Origin: a virus
Direction: 5' to 3' (one strand)
Length of the DNA stretch: 64,000 bases
Virus record (IMG/VR): IMGVR_UViG_3300017960_001054
Span: 62,001 to 126,000 of that record
Both the position numbers and the translations under genes were made by a program. Below the pieces are notes generated by a model, which made no database searches, had not been told where the DNA came from, and saw nothing but the letters and a program-made list of their open reading frames with translations. This document shows positions 1 through 8,184 of the stretch, piece by piece (position 1 is the stretch's first letter; each line of letters starts with the position of its first letter).

Positions 1-297
1 CACGGGATCTACGAAGCGACGGACTGGCGCAAGAGCCATGGCTACACGGGCCACTCTTCCTCCTATTGGGCGAGCGGCGGCACGATTCGAGGCCGGGGAT
101 GGTTCATGTTCCTTCAGGACGTGATCATGGGGCAGGCGTACATGTGTCGCTCGACGGGTTCGTGGTCCACGCCGCCGAACAAGTGCGACTCGGTTGCGGC
201 CTATCCCGAGTTTTCCAGTGTCGTCAACGATGAGCACATCGTGTTCGATCCCCACTATCAGAGGATCAGGTACATCATCGAGGGCGACATCAAGTGA
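1..297 (+). CDS. PARP-like ADP-ribosyltransferase, C-terminal part (5' end outside window)
   Basis: The frame is open from base 1, so only the last 98 residues are seen. They follow the second half of the PARP catalytic domain (NAD-dependent ADP-ribosylation of protein or nucleic acid). GIYEATDWRKSHGY matches the PARP segment G-x-Y-x-S-x-x-Y, giving the tyrosine of the H-Y-E triad at Y15 here. MFLQDVIMG matches the M-L-L-x-x-V-A-L-G strand, and PPNKCDSV matches the P-x-G-x-S-V loop. NDEHIVFD followed by QRIRYIIE matches the NEYIVYD...RYLI end, with the catalytic Glu at E78 (232-234). The triad histidine would lie upstream. Phage ARTs such as T4 Alt or ModA belong to the other (R-S-E) branch, so this type is unusual. 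Its 3' end is overlapped on the opposite strand by the endonuclease gene. Family assignment is by motif order only. Confidence 0.72.
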   Translation, partial: HGIYEATDWRKSHGYTGHSSSYWASGGTIRGRGWFMFLQDVIMGQAYMCRSTGSWSTPPNKCDSVAAYPEFSSVVNDEHIVFDPHYQRIRYIIEGDIK

Positions 298-1523
298 TGC
301 GCACGCACTCTGGCAGCCCAGCCAAGAAACTCTGCCAGGCTGAGGGTGTTCTTGGCGCGATTGCACGACGCACAGGATGGTACGACGTTATCGGGAACGT
401 ATCCTCGTGTGTTGTCTATGCGGTCGACTCCCAAAGCTGGGTTGTCTCCACAGTAGGCACAAGGAGAACGAAACAGAGCCACGCAAAAAGCGCTGTCGAG
501 AGCGAATTCGTAGCCACGGTTGCTTGCGCTCCACTTGCATTTTCTGAGTCGCTTTCGCTCCGCAGGCGTGGGTGCAGAGGTCGAGGGCGAGACAACGGGG
601 CTCCAGTCATTCAATGGTACAATTCGAGATATCCACTGAAGGAATTCTTTGACCGACTTGGTTCCTTTTGCGAGATTGCAGGTTTTGCAGCAGGGTACGA
701 TGTTGTTTTTGACGTAGCCCAGACGATTGTCCAATCGGTCGATTCCGTTGCAGCGGTAGAAACCGTAGAGCGACGTTCTGCTCACAATTCGAGGTTTCGC
801 CCCGCAGTAGTGGCACGTTTGTTTGAACAGGGTCTCAGCTTCAATGAGCGAGATCTCGAATGGCAGGTTCCGTTTGCGTGCGTTTTTGAGGTAACCGTAG
901 AATACATTGTTGCGGACGGAGACTCCGAAAGGTTTGCGGGCAGTTTCATCGCGGAGGCAGCCACAACTGCGCGTTGTTCCTTTGTACAAGGTCGAAGACC
1001 CCACCAAAGTCTCTCTGCCGCAGTCGCACCGACAACGATAGGCCCAACCAGGGCCGGATTTGGGCCGGATTTTCTCAAGAACAGTGAGTCGCCCAAATCG
1101 GGTGCCGGACGGGATCGTCGGCGATCGAACACAGCCACAGCTTTTGACCGATCCCGAGCGAAGGCTCCCTGGGAGCACGACGGTTTCATTCCCACAGTCG
1201 CATCGGCAACGAAACGCCGTCTGGTGTTTTCCCGAAGCCGAGGTTTGGGTGACGGGCTTCAGAACTATGAGGTTTGCAAATCTTTTGCCAACGAGATCTG
1301 CTTTGCGGCTACAGCCGCAGCTTCGGGTTCGGGGAAGGTTGCCTCGTGTAACCCAGTGCTCTTTGCCACAATCGCACCTGCACAAACACTGGGCAGGAAA
1401 CGAACCTTTCTTTCCTTGAAACTCAGCAATGACTACGAGGTTTCCGTGACGTTGCCCAACCAATGTTCCCGGTCGGTCCTTCGGCAGTTGGCGCCCTCGG
1501 GTCTTTGCAACGCTGGGTTTCAT
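258..1523 (-). CDS. HNH homing-type endonuclease with three Cys4 modules and two HNH domains
   Basis: The 421-residue protein has three N-terminal zinc modules of the type G-x-R-x-x-x-L-x-V...CRCDCG...SCGC (about residues 20-70, 75-130 and 135-190). Two complete HNH nuclease domains follow (about 240-300 and 345-400). Each HNH has a CxxC knuckle, a G-[IV]-D-R-[IL]-D-N-x-x-G-Y core, then N-x-V-P-x-C-x-x-C-N-x-A-K. I chose ATG 1523 (MKPSVAK) because a TATAAT box lies just upstream; ATG 1565 would add 14 residues. The gene faces against all its neighbours. Its last 13 codons read antisense through the end of the PARP-like gene. It is likely a selfish free-standing homing endonuclease inserted between two phage genes. 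Two full HNH domains in one chain are uncommon and look like an internal duplication. Confidence 0.85.
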   Translation of the reverse strand: MKPSVAKTRGRQLPKDRPGTLVGQRHGNLVVIAEFQGKKGSFPAQCLCRCDCGKEHWVTRGNLPRTRSCGCSRKADLVGKRFANLIVLKPVTQTSASGKHQTAFRCRCDCGNETVVLPGSLRSGSVKSCGCVRSPTIPSGTRFGRLTVLEKIRPKSGPGWAYRCRCDCGRETLVGSSTLYKGTTRSCGCLRDETARKPFGVSVRNNVFYGYLKNARKRNLPFEISLIEAETLFKQTCHYCGAKPRIVSRTSLYGFYRCNGIDRLDNRLGYVKNNIVPCCKTCNLAKGTKSVKEFLQWISRIVPLNDWSPVVSPSTSAPTPAERKRLRKCKWSASNRGYEFALDSAFCVALFRSPCAYCGDNPALGVDRIDNTRGYVPDNVVPSCASCNRAKNTLSLAEFLGWAARVRAHHLMSPSMMYLIL

Positions 1524-1645
1524 TCCGTTGTTGCAGATTATACCAGGGGAGACACTGATGAGCATTTTCCGGGTAGGCGGCGAAGCACGTGTGAACGAAG
1601 GGCGGAACGAATCGCCGGGGTGACGGGCGAGGAGATCAAGTGATG
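289..1645. repeat. 11-bp direct repeat flanking the HNH insert
   Basis: ATCAAGTGATG occurs at 289-299, across the stop of the PARP-like gene, and again at 1635-1645, across the start of the next + strand gene. The inverted endonuclease gene lies between the copies. This could be a target duplication or a gene-conversion scar, or chance similarity of two IK-stop-ATG junctions. Confidence 0.4.
1537..1542 (-). promoter_or_regulatory. Candidate -10 box for the HNH gene
   Basis: The minus strand reads TATAAT, a perfect sigma70 -10 hexamer, about 14 bases before ATG 1523. No clear -35 is seen. It would give the inverted endonuclease gene its own host-type promoter. Confidence 0.35.
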
Positions 1646-1852
1646 TATCTCGACAAGAAAACGAGCGACAAGGATCAGATGAAGAACCCGGCTCCCTTTG
1701 GGCCGGGCTTCTCGGAGGATCAGATCAAGGAGGCGGCGACGATGGAAGTGTGGGCAACGGGTTTCTCTGATCCTGGTCCCGATTACTGCGAGTTTCGGCT
1801 GTTCGATGCCGATGGCAAGCGTATTGCGACCCGGCGAGTAGACGGGTACTAG
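1640..1852 (+). CDS. Small hypothetical protein
   Basis: About 70 residues, starting at ATG 1643 or at the in-frame GTG three bases earlier. The GAGGAG at 1629-1634 is a plausible ribosome site. I recognise no family. The product is hydrophilic, with no membrane segment and no cysteine pair. Its C-terminal half (MEVWATGFSDPGPDY... EFRLFDADGKRIATRRVDGY) looks like a small beta-rich fold. Before the HNH gene inserted, it probably followed the PARP-like gene directly, because the TGATG junction at 297 is repeated at its start. Confidence 0.55.
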   Translation: MMYLDKKTSDKDQMKNPAPFGPGFSEDQIKEAATMEVWATGFSDPGPDYCEFRLFDADGKRIATRRVDGY

Positions 1853-1923
1853 AAGGTTTGATTTTTGGCGTATTATCCTCACAGACAACAACCAACTTGG
1901 GCCACGATCCAAGGAGAAAGAAA

Positions 1924-2733
1924 ATGACAAACGCAACCTCCACGAAGGAAGCAGTCAAGGACAGCGGAAACTGGCGCGATGCAGTGGTCGATATCGTCGG
2001 CTACTACACGTCCAACAACTTGTGCTTTTCGTCAGGCGAGATCGCCGCGGAGTTGAGAACGCATCGGACGGATCTCAGGTTTTCGGTCCTCAATCTGGGC
2101 GAGTACGTGCGCGACCTGTTCTACAACGGTGCGATCAACTACACCGACGATGACGGCGACAGTCAGCAGGCTGTCCAGGCATCAAGGACAACCTCGGGAA
2201 CCGGCCGCACTCCGGCTGGGAGGCTCGTATTCGTGTACGGCCCAGAGGCGGCCGAAGCGAACGCTCACGACTTCGAGGTTGACATTCCCAATCCTGGGGC
2301 TCCGGCAACCGCTGCCGCCAGCCCGATCAAGCCGAAGGGCGGCTACCCGACCGCTGTCGATGGCGACGATGATGAGGATGACGACGGCACGGCCATGACG
2401 GCCAGCGACAAGCTGGGGTCAGGCGAGTTTCAGGCGACGGTGCATGTGGACAAGCGCCTGTGCATCACACGGCCGATCTTCGACAAATTCATTCAGGCGT
2501 CGGGCAAGACGCTTCGTGGCGGCGACTCGGTGTACATCGTGCTGAGCGACGATGAAGCTCGTATCACTATCGATGACCCGAACGATGATGACGCTGTGAC
2601 CTACGATCTCAGCAAGGAGAGGGGTCGGGTGCTGTTCCGCCGCAAGAGCAATGAGTTTGCTCCCGGCGATCACTACAAGGTCACAGTGGCGGCAGCGGCT
2701 TTGGTCGTTGATCTCAGCGCTCCGCTCGACTAG
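1924..2733 (+). CDS. Hypothetical protein with acidic linker
   Basis: 269 residues. ATG 1924 is preferred over the upstream in-frame start at 1858 because it follows AAGGAGA at 1911-1917. Residues about 10-75 (GNWRDAVVDIVGYY... GEIAAELRTHR) look helical and could be a winged-helix-like domain. A low-complexity stretch follows, with an Asp/Glu run (DGDDDEDDDG, near residue 145). The C-terminal domain of about 100 residues is beta-rich and ends in hydrophobic VTVAAAALVVDLSAPLD. No function is assigned. Its only near neighbour downstream is the promoter motif at 2893. Confidence 0.6.
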   Translation: MTNATSTKEAVKDSGNWRDAVVDIVGYYTSNNLCFSSGEIAAELRTHRTDLRFSVLNLGEYVRDLFYNGAINYTDDDGDSQQAVQASRTTSGTGRTPAGRLVFVYGPEAAEANAHDFEVDIPNPGAPATAAASPIKPKGGYPTAVDGDDDEDDDGTAMTASDKLGSGEFQATVHVDKRLCITRPIFDKFIQASGKTLRGGDSVYIVLSDDEARITIDDPNDDDAVTYDLSKERGRVLFRRKSNEFAPGDHYKVTVAAAALVVDLSAPLD

Positions 2734-2892
2734 GCTGTCACGAAGGACCAGCGGGCGGTGTCCCTGGCAATGGAACACCTGACAAGCCGAACAACACCCG
2801 CAGCCGCGCCACGTGAAACGGGAGTCCTCGGCCCCTTGCCTTCCAGGGGGATTCCAGCGAGCCCGAGGAAGCGGGGGCGCGGGCTTTCAGGT

Positions 2893-2921
2893 GTAAACTC
2901 CTCGGCTGATTTCGCGTAGAG
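2893..2921 (+). promoter_or_regulatory. ECF-like promoter motif, copy A
   Basis: GTAAACT (2893-2899), 14 bases, then GCGTAGAG (2914-2921). It is one of five copies in this window with identical spacing. Read as an ECF sigma promoter it is AAC-N16-CGTA. The next ATG is at 2927, so a start point about 8 bases after CGTA would give a nearly leaderless message. It sits at the end of a 190-base intergenic stretch. Confidence 0.75.
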
Positions 2922-2926
2922 AGGTC

Positions 2927-3181
2927 ATGGGCAAACTATCTCCCATAGACCAAGCAACACAGCAGGAACGTCTGCGGTGTGCGGCTCAGATCTGCGAAGG
3001 CTGTCGTCAGCACGGCAAGCCGTTCTGGCGTGAAGGAGACGGCGGAGACAAGTACGCGCAACACCCACCCTACGAGGTATTCGTGTACGGGGATACGGGC
3101 TACCAAGTAACTTGTCTTGCTGAGAGGATCTGGGAGGTAGAGCTAGAGGAGGGAGAGAACGATGGCAGTCCTCAGTCGTGA
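2927..3181 (+). CDS. Hypothetical protein, 84 aa
   Basis: The gene begins five bases after promoter motif A, and no alternative start is near. If transcription starts where an ECF promoter would predict, the message is leaderless. A CEGCRQHGKPFW segment near residues 24-35 has a CxxC pair. The rest (HPPYEVFVYGDTGYQVTCL...) looks like a compact alpha/beta protein with an acidic C-terminus (VELEEGEND). I recognise no family. Its end overlaps the tiny basic ORF at 3162. Confidence 0.6.
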   Translation: MGKLSPIDQATQQERLRCAAQICEGCRQHGKPFWREGDGGDKYAQHPPYEVFVYGDTGYQVTCLAERIWEVELEEGENDGSPQS

Positions 3182-3233
3182 CAAGGCGCGTAAGGCAAGG
3201 GCACGAAAGCACGCGAAGCGTGTGTGGTGTTGA
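3162..3233 (+). CDS. Tiny basic peptide, 23 aa
   Basis: ATG 3162 follows GGAGGGAG and opens a frame MAVLSRDKARKARARKHAKR plus VWC. It overlaps the end of the gene before it and the GTG start of the gene after it. About half of its residues are Lys or Arg, so nucleic-acid binding or a leader-peptide role is possible. The good ribosome site and the overlaps on both sides are the only support for expression. Confidence 0.35.
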   Translation: MAVLSRDKARKARARKHAKRVWC

Positions 3234-3469
3234 CTCTCATGGATGAAGACCAACTGGTGGTGATCGATGAGAAGCCGTTTGTTGTCACCAAGAACGAAGA
3301 CGGCGATGACATCGCGATTCCGGTGGACGACAACTACGCTCTTGTTCGCATTCGTGAGGCAGAGAGCAACGCTGAAATTGCCAAGACAAAACGAACCAAA
3401 CACCGAGCAGACGCTCTGGTGTGGGTTGTGTTCTTTGCTGGTCTTTTCTCGTGGTGCGTACTGACGTGA
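3224..3469 (+). CDS. Small C-tail-anchored membrane protein
   Basis: About 81 residues, starting at GTG 3224 or, perhaps better, ATG 3239 (MDEDQLVVIDEKPF). The N-terminal part is acidic and soluble. The last 18 residues (ALVWVVFFAGLFSWCVLT) form one hydrophobic segment, so the protein should sit in a membrane with its N-terminus in the cytoplasm. A Lys/Arg-rich strip (AKTKRTKHR) just before the segment supports that topology. It lies directly upstream of the chaperonin gene. Function unknown. Confidence 0.6.
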   Translation: MVLTLMDEDQLVVIDEKPFVVTKNEDGDDIAIPVDDNYALVRIREAESNAEIAKTKRTKHRADALVWVVFFAGLFSWCVLT

Positions 3470-3497
3470 AGAATCCAGCCGCGGGTAGAGTAGCAGT

Positions 3498-5072
3498 GTG
3501 CGGCACGCTGCTCCCGTTCGTGTAGAACAGAGACGCGACAATCTCGTCAAGGGGGCGCTTCATCTCGCTCGCGCAGTGAAGGTCGCCTATGGCCCTCGCG
3601 GCGGCACGGTTCTGATCGCACGTCGGTCGCCGCACGATATCCTGACGACCCGCGATGGCATGACGATTGCCTGTGAAGTCATCCCTCCGCATCGGGTTGA
3701 GCGTCTCGGAGCTTCCGCTCTCCGACAAGCTGCGATTCGCGTCAACGAGGAAGTGGGGGACGGGACGAGCACGGCGATTCTGATCGCCGCCAGGCTCATC
3801 GAGATCGGACACAAGCACATTACGGCTGGGCACGATGCTGCCCTTTTCGTCCAGTCTCTTCGCCGCATGGCTTCTTGCACGCGTTCTCTCGATGCCTTGA
3901 AGATCGAAGTCACGGACAAGAAGATGCTGGAGCATCTGGCGCTGCACACGACGCGAGGCGACAAAGAGATCGCCTGGGCATTGGCTGAGGCTTCCATGCT
4001 CGTTGGGAAGACGGGGATGGTCGTGGTGGAGGATGGAAAGGGCGTCGAGGTAGAGATCGTTCCCAAGCAAGGGATGGAGCTAGACAAGGGCTGGGAGTCG
4101 TCTGACTTCTCCTCGGACGGACCATGGCAACAAGACGTGTGCCTCGTAGCCGTGGTCAATGGGACGGTGACGGAGTTTGGTGACATCGCTCCCATGATGG
4201 AGGCTGCTTCCCAGGTCGGTCCCGGCAACCTGCCTCTACTCGTCATCAGCCGCGGCATCTACGGTGAGGCGCTTCAAACGATGGTCACGAACCATCGCAA
4301 GGATGTGCTCCACTGCTGCGCAGTGCGATGCCCAGGGTACGGCCCGAAGCAACGGGCCTGGATGGACGACTTGGCTGCGCTGACCCAGGCGACGGTGGTC
4401 GAGCCGAAGATGAACATGAGGCTCAAGGACTTCGACTCCGGCTGGCTTGGCTCCGTTCAACAGGTGACGGCTACTGCCGACGACGCAACGCTCGTGTGTT
4501 TTGATGACGCCTACGAAAGCATCGAAAACCGAGTCAACGTTTTGCGCGGGGAACGTGAACGTTCGGAGTCGGCCCACGATCGCGAAAAGCTCACCGAACG
4601 TATCGCCAAACTCACGGATGGCTTCTGTCTGCTCCGGGTCGGAGGGGTCACGGAAGCTGCGGCGAAGGAGCGTCGAGGCCGCATCGAGGACGCGCTTCAC
4701 GCGGTGCGGGCAGCGCTCACAAGTGGGGTCGTGCCGGGTGCGGGAATGGCGTATTTGTGGCTAGCGGAGAAGGTGAAGGAAGGCAGCCCAGGTCTGGCCG
4801 CTCAGGCGCTCTACGAGGCTCTCAGAGAGCCTGTGAGGGCGTTGGCGCATAACACGGGGGGCGAACCCTCGGTGATTCTCCAGGGGCTCCAGGCGGCCCA
4901 GAAGCCCTGGTACGGATGGGATGCACAGACGCGCAAATACCGCGATTTGGCAGCCGAACCTGCATTGGTCGATCCTCTCGGGCTCGTGCGGGTGGTGGTG
5001 GAAGCGGCCGTGTCCGTGGCGTCAACTCTCTTGACGGCAGACGTGGCAATCACGAAGGTTGGTGACCCATGA
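3498..5072 (+). CDS. groL-like: GroEL-type chaperonin (group I Hsp60)
   Basis: The 524-residue protein aligns end to end with GroEL (about 548 aa). It keeps the ATP-binding VKVAYGPRGG loop, D53 in DGMTIA (GroEL D52), D88 in VGDGTSTA (GroEL D87), the GVVPGAG glycine loop, and D398 in IEDALHAVRA, the catalytic aspartate. The apical segment GEALQTMVTNHRK...DLAALTQATVV also aligns with GroEL. The GGM-rich C-terminal tail is missing. GTG 3498 gives the normal chaperonin N-terminus. It probably folds phage proteins in the cytoplasm; chaperonins are known from other giant phages such as phiEL. No GroES-like gene is visible here, so it may work without one or use the host's. Its stop overlaps the next start (ATGA). 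Confidence 0.93.
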   Translation: MRHAAPVRVEQRRDNLVKGALHLARAVKVAYGPRGGTVLIARRSPHDILTTRDGMTIACEVIPPHRVERLGASALRQAAIRVNEEVGDGTSTAILIAARLIEIGHKHITAGHDAALFVQSLRRMASCTRSLDALKIEVTDKKMLEHLALHTTRGDKEIAWALAEASMLVGKTGMVVVEDGKGVEVEIVPKQGMELDKGWESSDFSSDGPWQQDVCLVAVVNGTVTEFGDIAPMMEAASQVGPGNLPLLVISRGIYGEALQTMVTNHRKDVLHCCAVRCPGYGPKQRAWMDDLAALTQATVVEPKMNMRLKDFDSGWLGSVQQVTATADDATLVCFDDAYESIENRVNVLRGERERSESAHDREKLTERIAKLTDGFCLLRVGGVTEAAAKERRGRIEDALHAVRAALTSGVVPGAGMAYLWLAEKVKEGSPGLAAQALYEALREPVRALAHNTGGEPSVILQGLQAAQKPWYGWDAQTRKYRDLAAEPALVDPLGLVRVVVEAAVSVASTLLTADVAITKVGDP

Positions 5073-5890
5073 CCCTCGCGCGAACCAAGCTCGTACAGTA
5101 TCGCACGGCGAGCATCACACCCGACTTGACCGAGATCCTGCGCAAGCTGGAAACGCGCGCTGCCGAACACGGCAACTTGAAGATCCAGTTTTCCAGCACG
5201 AGCAAGAATTCGCATGGTTGGGATGTGCTGCGTGTGACTCCAGGCCCGACAGGATGCGCACCCGAATGGTCGATGGTTCCTGGCGGTCGAGAGGTCTATC
5301 TTCGCTGCGAATTTATCGAGGATGACGGTGAAGAAGAGACCCGTCGAAACCGTGAGCTAAACGTGCTCTGGGGGTTCGCTGTTCCTCTTGGGCTCACACC
5401 TTGGCTCCGGTATCCGCTTCCGGGCAAAGGCGATGACGTGTTTCACTATCTGGGGCCGTGGCAGATCCTTTACGACCATCTGCTCAGCGTTGGTCGTGGT
5501 GAGGAAGCGTGGCCTTCGGTGGCTTGCGCGGCTCAGGTTGATGTTGGCGCATGGACTGGGAATCACCCATTGGAGCGCTTTGTCCAGTCCCAGCTACATC
5601 GGATGGGCGTCAATTGTGGTCCCGTAGACGGCATCGTGGGACCGGTGACTTCGACGGCGATTCAACGTGTTGGCTTGCACGCGCGGCCCTTGACGGAAGT
5701 GGCCCAAAAGCTCCTCGCCATGCAGCGCCCGCAACCTCCCGAGACGGGTGAGGAGTGCGTGGGGCATATCATCGTACCTGGGAAGAATCTGTCTATAGTT
5801 TGCTCTGGTCAAGTGGCAGCGACACGGACAGCAACAGGCGCGGCTTTGGGGATTGAAGGCCCTGGCCGAGTCATCGTGGACATCCCATGA
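5069..5890 (+). CDS. Hypothetical protein with peptidoglycan-binding-like segment
   Basis: 273 residues, translationally coupled to the chaperonin gene by ATGA. The first 130 residues are unrecognised. Residues about 165-215 (LERFVQSQLHRMGVNCGPVD, then GIVGPVTSTAIQ) match the PF01471 peptidoglycan-binding pattern L-Q-x-x-L-x-x-x-G-x-x-x-G-x-V-D-G-x-x-G-P-x-T-x-x-A-I. The short tail (GHIIVPGKNLSIVCSGQVAA) is beta-rich. No signal peptide or catalytic domain is seen, so it is not an obvious endolysin. It could be a virion or wall-binding protein that is a client of the chaperonin upstream; that link is inference. Confidence 0.6.
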   Translation: MTLARTKLVQYRTASITPDLTEILRKLETRAAEHGNLKIQFSSTSKNSHGWDVLRVTPGPTGCAPEWSMVPGGREVYLRCEFIEDDGEEETRRNRELNVLWGFAVPLGLTPWLRYPLPGKGDDVFHYLGPWQILYDHLLSVGRGEEAWPSVACAAQVDVGAWTGNHPLERFVQSQLHRMGVNCGPVDGIVGPVTSTAIQRVGLHARPLTEVAQKLLAMQRPQPPETGEECVGHIIVPGKNLSIVCSGQVAATRTATGAALGIEGPGRVIVDIP

Positions 5891-6483
5891 CCAGATCAGC
5901 GGCATGGTTTCAGAAGGAGCCGATGCAGGTCTCTCAAAAGGAGATTCGCACGGCTCTGGAGAAAGCCTCAAACACAGTCTCTCGGAAGTTTCAGAAGCTA
6001 CTCTTGAGCCAGGCACCGGCTATTGTCAAGCAGATTCAAAAGCTGGCAGCCCGGCACAAGATCGATCCGCTCTACGTGGGGTTCACGTTCGTTCGGCCAA
6101 CGCGCTATTGGCCCTCCATGACGCCGAAGCAGAAGGAGGCGCTGGAGATCGCACAGGCGATTTTGACGGAATCGAATTCGATTCCTTCGTTCGGGCGAAT
6201 GGAGATTCCGCCGATCGAGATGGAGGCAGCGACGGACGCTGCCATGAGGGGCGTCGCTGATTGGGTGCTCAAGACGCTCATCCCCCATCTGCGCAAGGAC
6301 TACTACAAGATCATAGATGGGGTGGCAAAGCCTCTCATACGCATGTTGCGCTCCGACCCCTCGATGACGCCGCTCGTTGATGCGGGCTCCCAGGTAGCAG
6401 GCCACTTCCGTGAGCGAGTCGAGAGTGGGCGTGAAATGTCGCCGCTGCGGTTTCTCATGCTACAAGTGCTGTCTGCGATTTGA
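5887..6483 (+). CDS. Hypothetical helical protein
   Basis: 198 residues, overlapping the upstream stop by ATGA, so it is in the same operon as the chaperonin. The sequence is strongly helical and Lys/Arg-rich near the start (KEIRTALEKASNTVSRKFQK), with no cysteine and no clear transmembrane segment. A middle segment reads MTPKQKEALEIAQAILTESN. I recognise no family. It is followed by a 48-base gap holding a small GCCGC/GCGGC inverted repeat before the SNF2 gene. Confidence 0.55.
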   Translation: MTRSAAWFQKEPMQVSQKEIRTALEKASNTVSRKFQKLLLSQAPAIVKQIQKLAARHKIDPLYVGFTFVRPTRYWPSMTPKQKEALEIAQAILTESNSIPSFGRMEIPPIEMEAATDAAMRGVADWVLKTLIPHLRKDYYKIIDGVAKPLIRMLRSDPSMTPLVDAGSQVAGHFRERVESGREMSPLRFLMLQVLSAI

Positions 6484-6531
6484 CCCACCTATAGCTGACA
6501 GCGAGCCGCCTAGCGGCGTAGGGTGTTTCTA

Positions 6532-8184
6532 ATGGCGCTGGACCAGACGACCAAGGATGCCTACATGCGCCTGCGGCCTCTGCGTGAGCGGACGGATCTC
6601 AAGCTGCGCAAGCTGAAGATGCTCAAGGACACCTTTACGGGGTTCGATGAGCAAGAGCATCCGCTCGACATTCGCTACTACCAAGTCCAAGGCATCTTGC
6701 ATCTGGTCACGATGCTCCGGTTTGTGCTTGGCGATGATTGCGGTTTGGGCAAGTCGATCATGGCAATCGCGGGTCTTTGCTTTCTGTGGGAGAAAGATCC
6801 TGATCGCAAGGTCATTGTCGTCACCAACAAGACTCCCGTGGGTCAGTGGTGCAACGAGTTTGCGAAATTCTGCAAGCCAGGATCCATCAAGGTCATCCGT
6901 AACGACGGCAAGCCGAAGGAAAGGTTGGAAGCATACCGGGAGTGGGAGAGGAGCGAAGGCCCAACCGTCATGGTCATGGGCTACGCCACGTGTCGGGTTG
7001 ACTTCTCGCACATTCAGGAGTGGAAGGATTACATCGTAGTCTTCGATGAGGCGCAGGCATTCAAGTCACCGAAGACGCAGATCCATCAGGTGTGCAAACA
7101 CTTGTCTGCGCAAGCGGTGCGGTGCTGGTGCCTGACGGCTACTCTCATACGAAACAACCTCTCCGAAGGCTACGGTATCTACACGGTGCTTCTCGCTGGC
7201 ACCGGGATTCAACTGTTCCCTGGCTCACTCACGGCGTTTCTGCACGAATACTACGTGATGCGGCTCCAGAAGGTCGGCAAGAAGGGACGCCAGATTCCGC
7301 TTCCTGTCTACCTCAAACGCGGCTCCGTAGAGAAGTTTCGTCTGCTCATCGATCCGTTCTATCTGGGGCGTCCAAAGCACGAGGTTGCGAAAGAGCTACC
7401 TCCGTTGACTATCCGCATCGAGAAGGTCGGTCTTTCGGCGGCCCAGACCACGAAGTACAACGAAGCGCTTGCTGGATTGCTGGAGATCGATGCGACTGGT
7501 GAGGTCAAGGAGACGACGGTTCTCACGGCTCTCATCTACTGCCAGGAGATCGTTGACCACCCCGATCTGATCGACTGCGAAGGAGATAGCAAGAAGCTAG
7601 AGCGCTTGCTCGACATCCTGACGACCGGAGCGTTCGCGGACGAGAATGTGATTGTCTACTCGCGTTTCGAGAAGATGGCGACGGTACTGGCGAAGGCTCT
7701 GACGAAAGCCAAGGTCCCCTACGTTCGGATTACGGGTAAGGAGATCAAGAAGCTCACGTACAAGGGCAAGAAGGTCAGCGAACGAGATCGCGCGATGGGG
7801 AAATTCAACGACCCCGAGGATGAGACGCGCGTCTGTCTGATCACCGACGCGGGCTCGGAGGCGATCAATCTCCAGTCGGCCAAGCTCATCATCTTCTACG
7901 ACACGCCTTGGTCTGGCGGAAATTATATTCAGACAATTGGTCGGATGATCCGCATCGGTTCGTTGCACGACCGTGTGTACGCGATGCACTTGGTTGCGGA
8001 GGGTACTATTGACGAGAAAGTGCTGGGCGTCCTCAAGCGGAAGATGAAGCTGATCGAAGCCGTCATGGGGAAACGTATCAAGGGCGAGGACGACAGCGAT
8101 ATCGAGGTCGATAGCCGGAACGACATCACCGAGTTGTTCCGCATCATGGCGAAGGACGCGCGGAAGAAACTCAAGGCGTCGTGA
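6532..8184 (+). CDS. SNF2-family DNA-dependent ATPase / helicase
   Basis: About 550 residues. ATG 6532 is chosen over the GTG at 6523. It shows the SNF2/SWI2 motif series: DDCGLGKSIMAI (Walker A, about residues 67-78), DEAQAFKS (motif II, about 173), LTATLIRN (motif III), VIVYSRFEKM (motif IV), EAINLQSAKLIIFYD (motif V) and YIQTIGRMIRIGS (motif VI). Both RecA lobes are therefore present, as expected for ATP-driven translocation on duplex DNA. In phages such proteins may remodel or repair DNA or strip bound proteins. Motif II is DEAQ rather than DEAH. Its stop overlaps the GTG of the next gene, placing it in the replication operon. Confidence 0.92.
   Translation: MALDQTTKDAYMRLRPLRERTDLKLRKLKMLKDTFTGFDEQEHPLDIRYYQVQGILHLVTMLRFVLGDDCGLGKSIMAIAGLCFLWEKDPDRKVIVVTNKTPVGQWCNEFAKFCKPGSIKVIRNDGKPKERLEAYREWERSEGPTVMVMGYATCRVDFSHIQEWKDYIVVFDEAQAFKSPKTQIHQVCKHLSAQAVRCWCLTATLIRNNLSEGYGIYTVLLAGTGIQLFPGSLTAFLHEYYVMRLQKVGKKGRQIPLPVYLKRGSVEKFRLLIDPFYLGRPKHEVAKELPPLTIRIEKVGLSAAQTTKYNEALAGLLEIDATGEVKETTVLTALIYCQEIVDHPDLIDCEGDSKKLERLLDILTTGAFADENVIVYSRFEKMATVLAKALTKAKVPYVRITGKEIKKLTYKGKKVSERDRAMGKFNDPEDETRVCLITDAGSEAINLQSAKLIIFYDTPWSGGNYIQTIGRMIRIGSLHDRVYAMHLVAEGTIDEKVLGVLKRKMKLIEAVMGKRIKGEDDSDIEVDSRNDITELFRIMAKDARKKLKAS

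Noticed and set aside
294-1643. A 449-codon open frame on the + strand
   Set aside because: It is the exact antisense of the HNH gene, whose zinc and HNH motifs are unmistakable. The + frame shows no motif.
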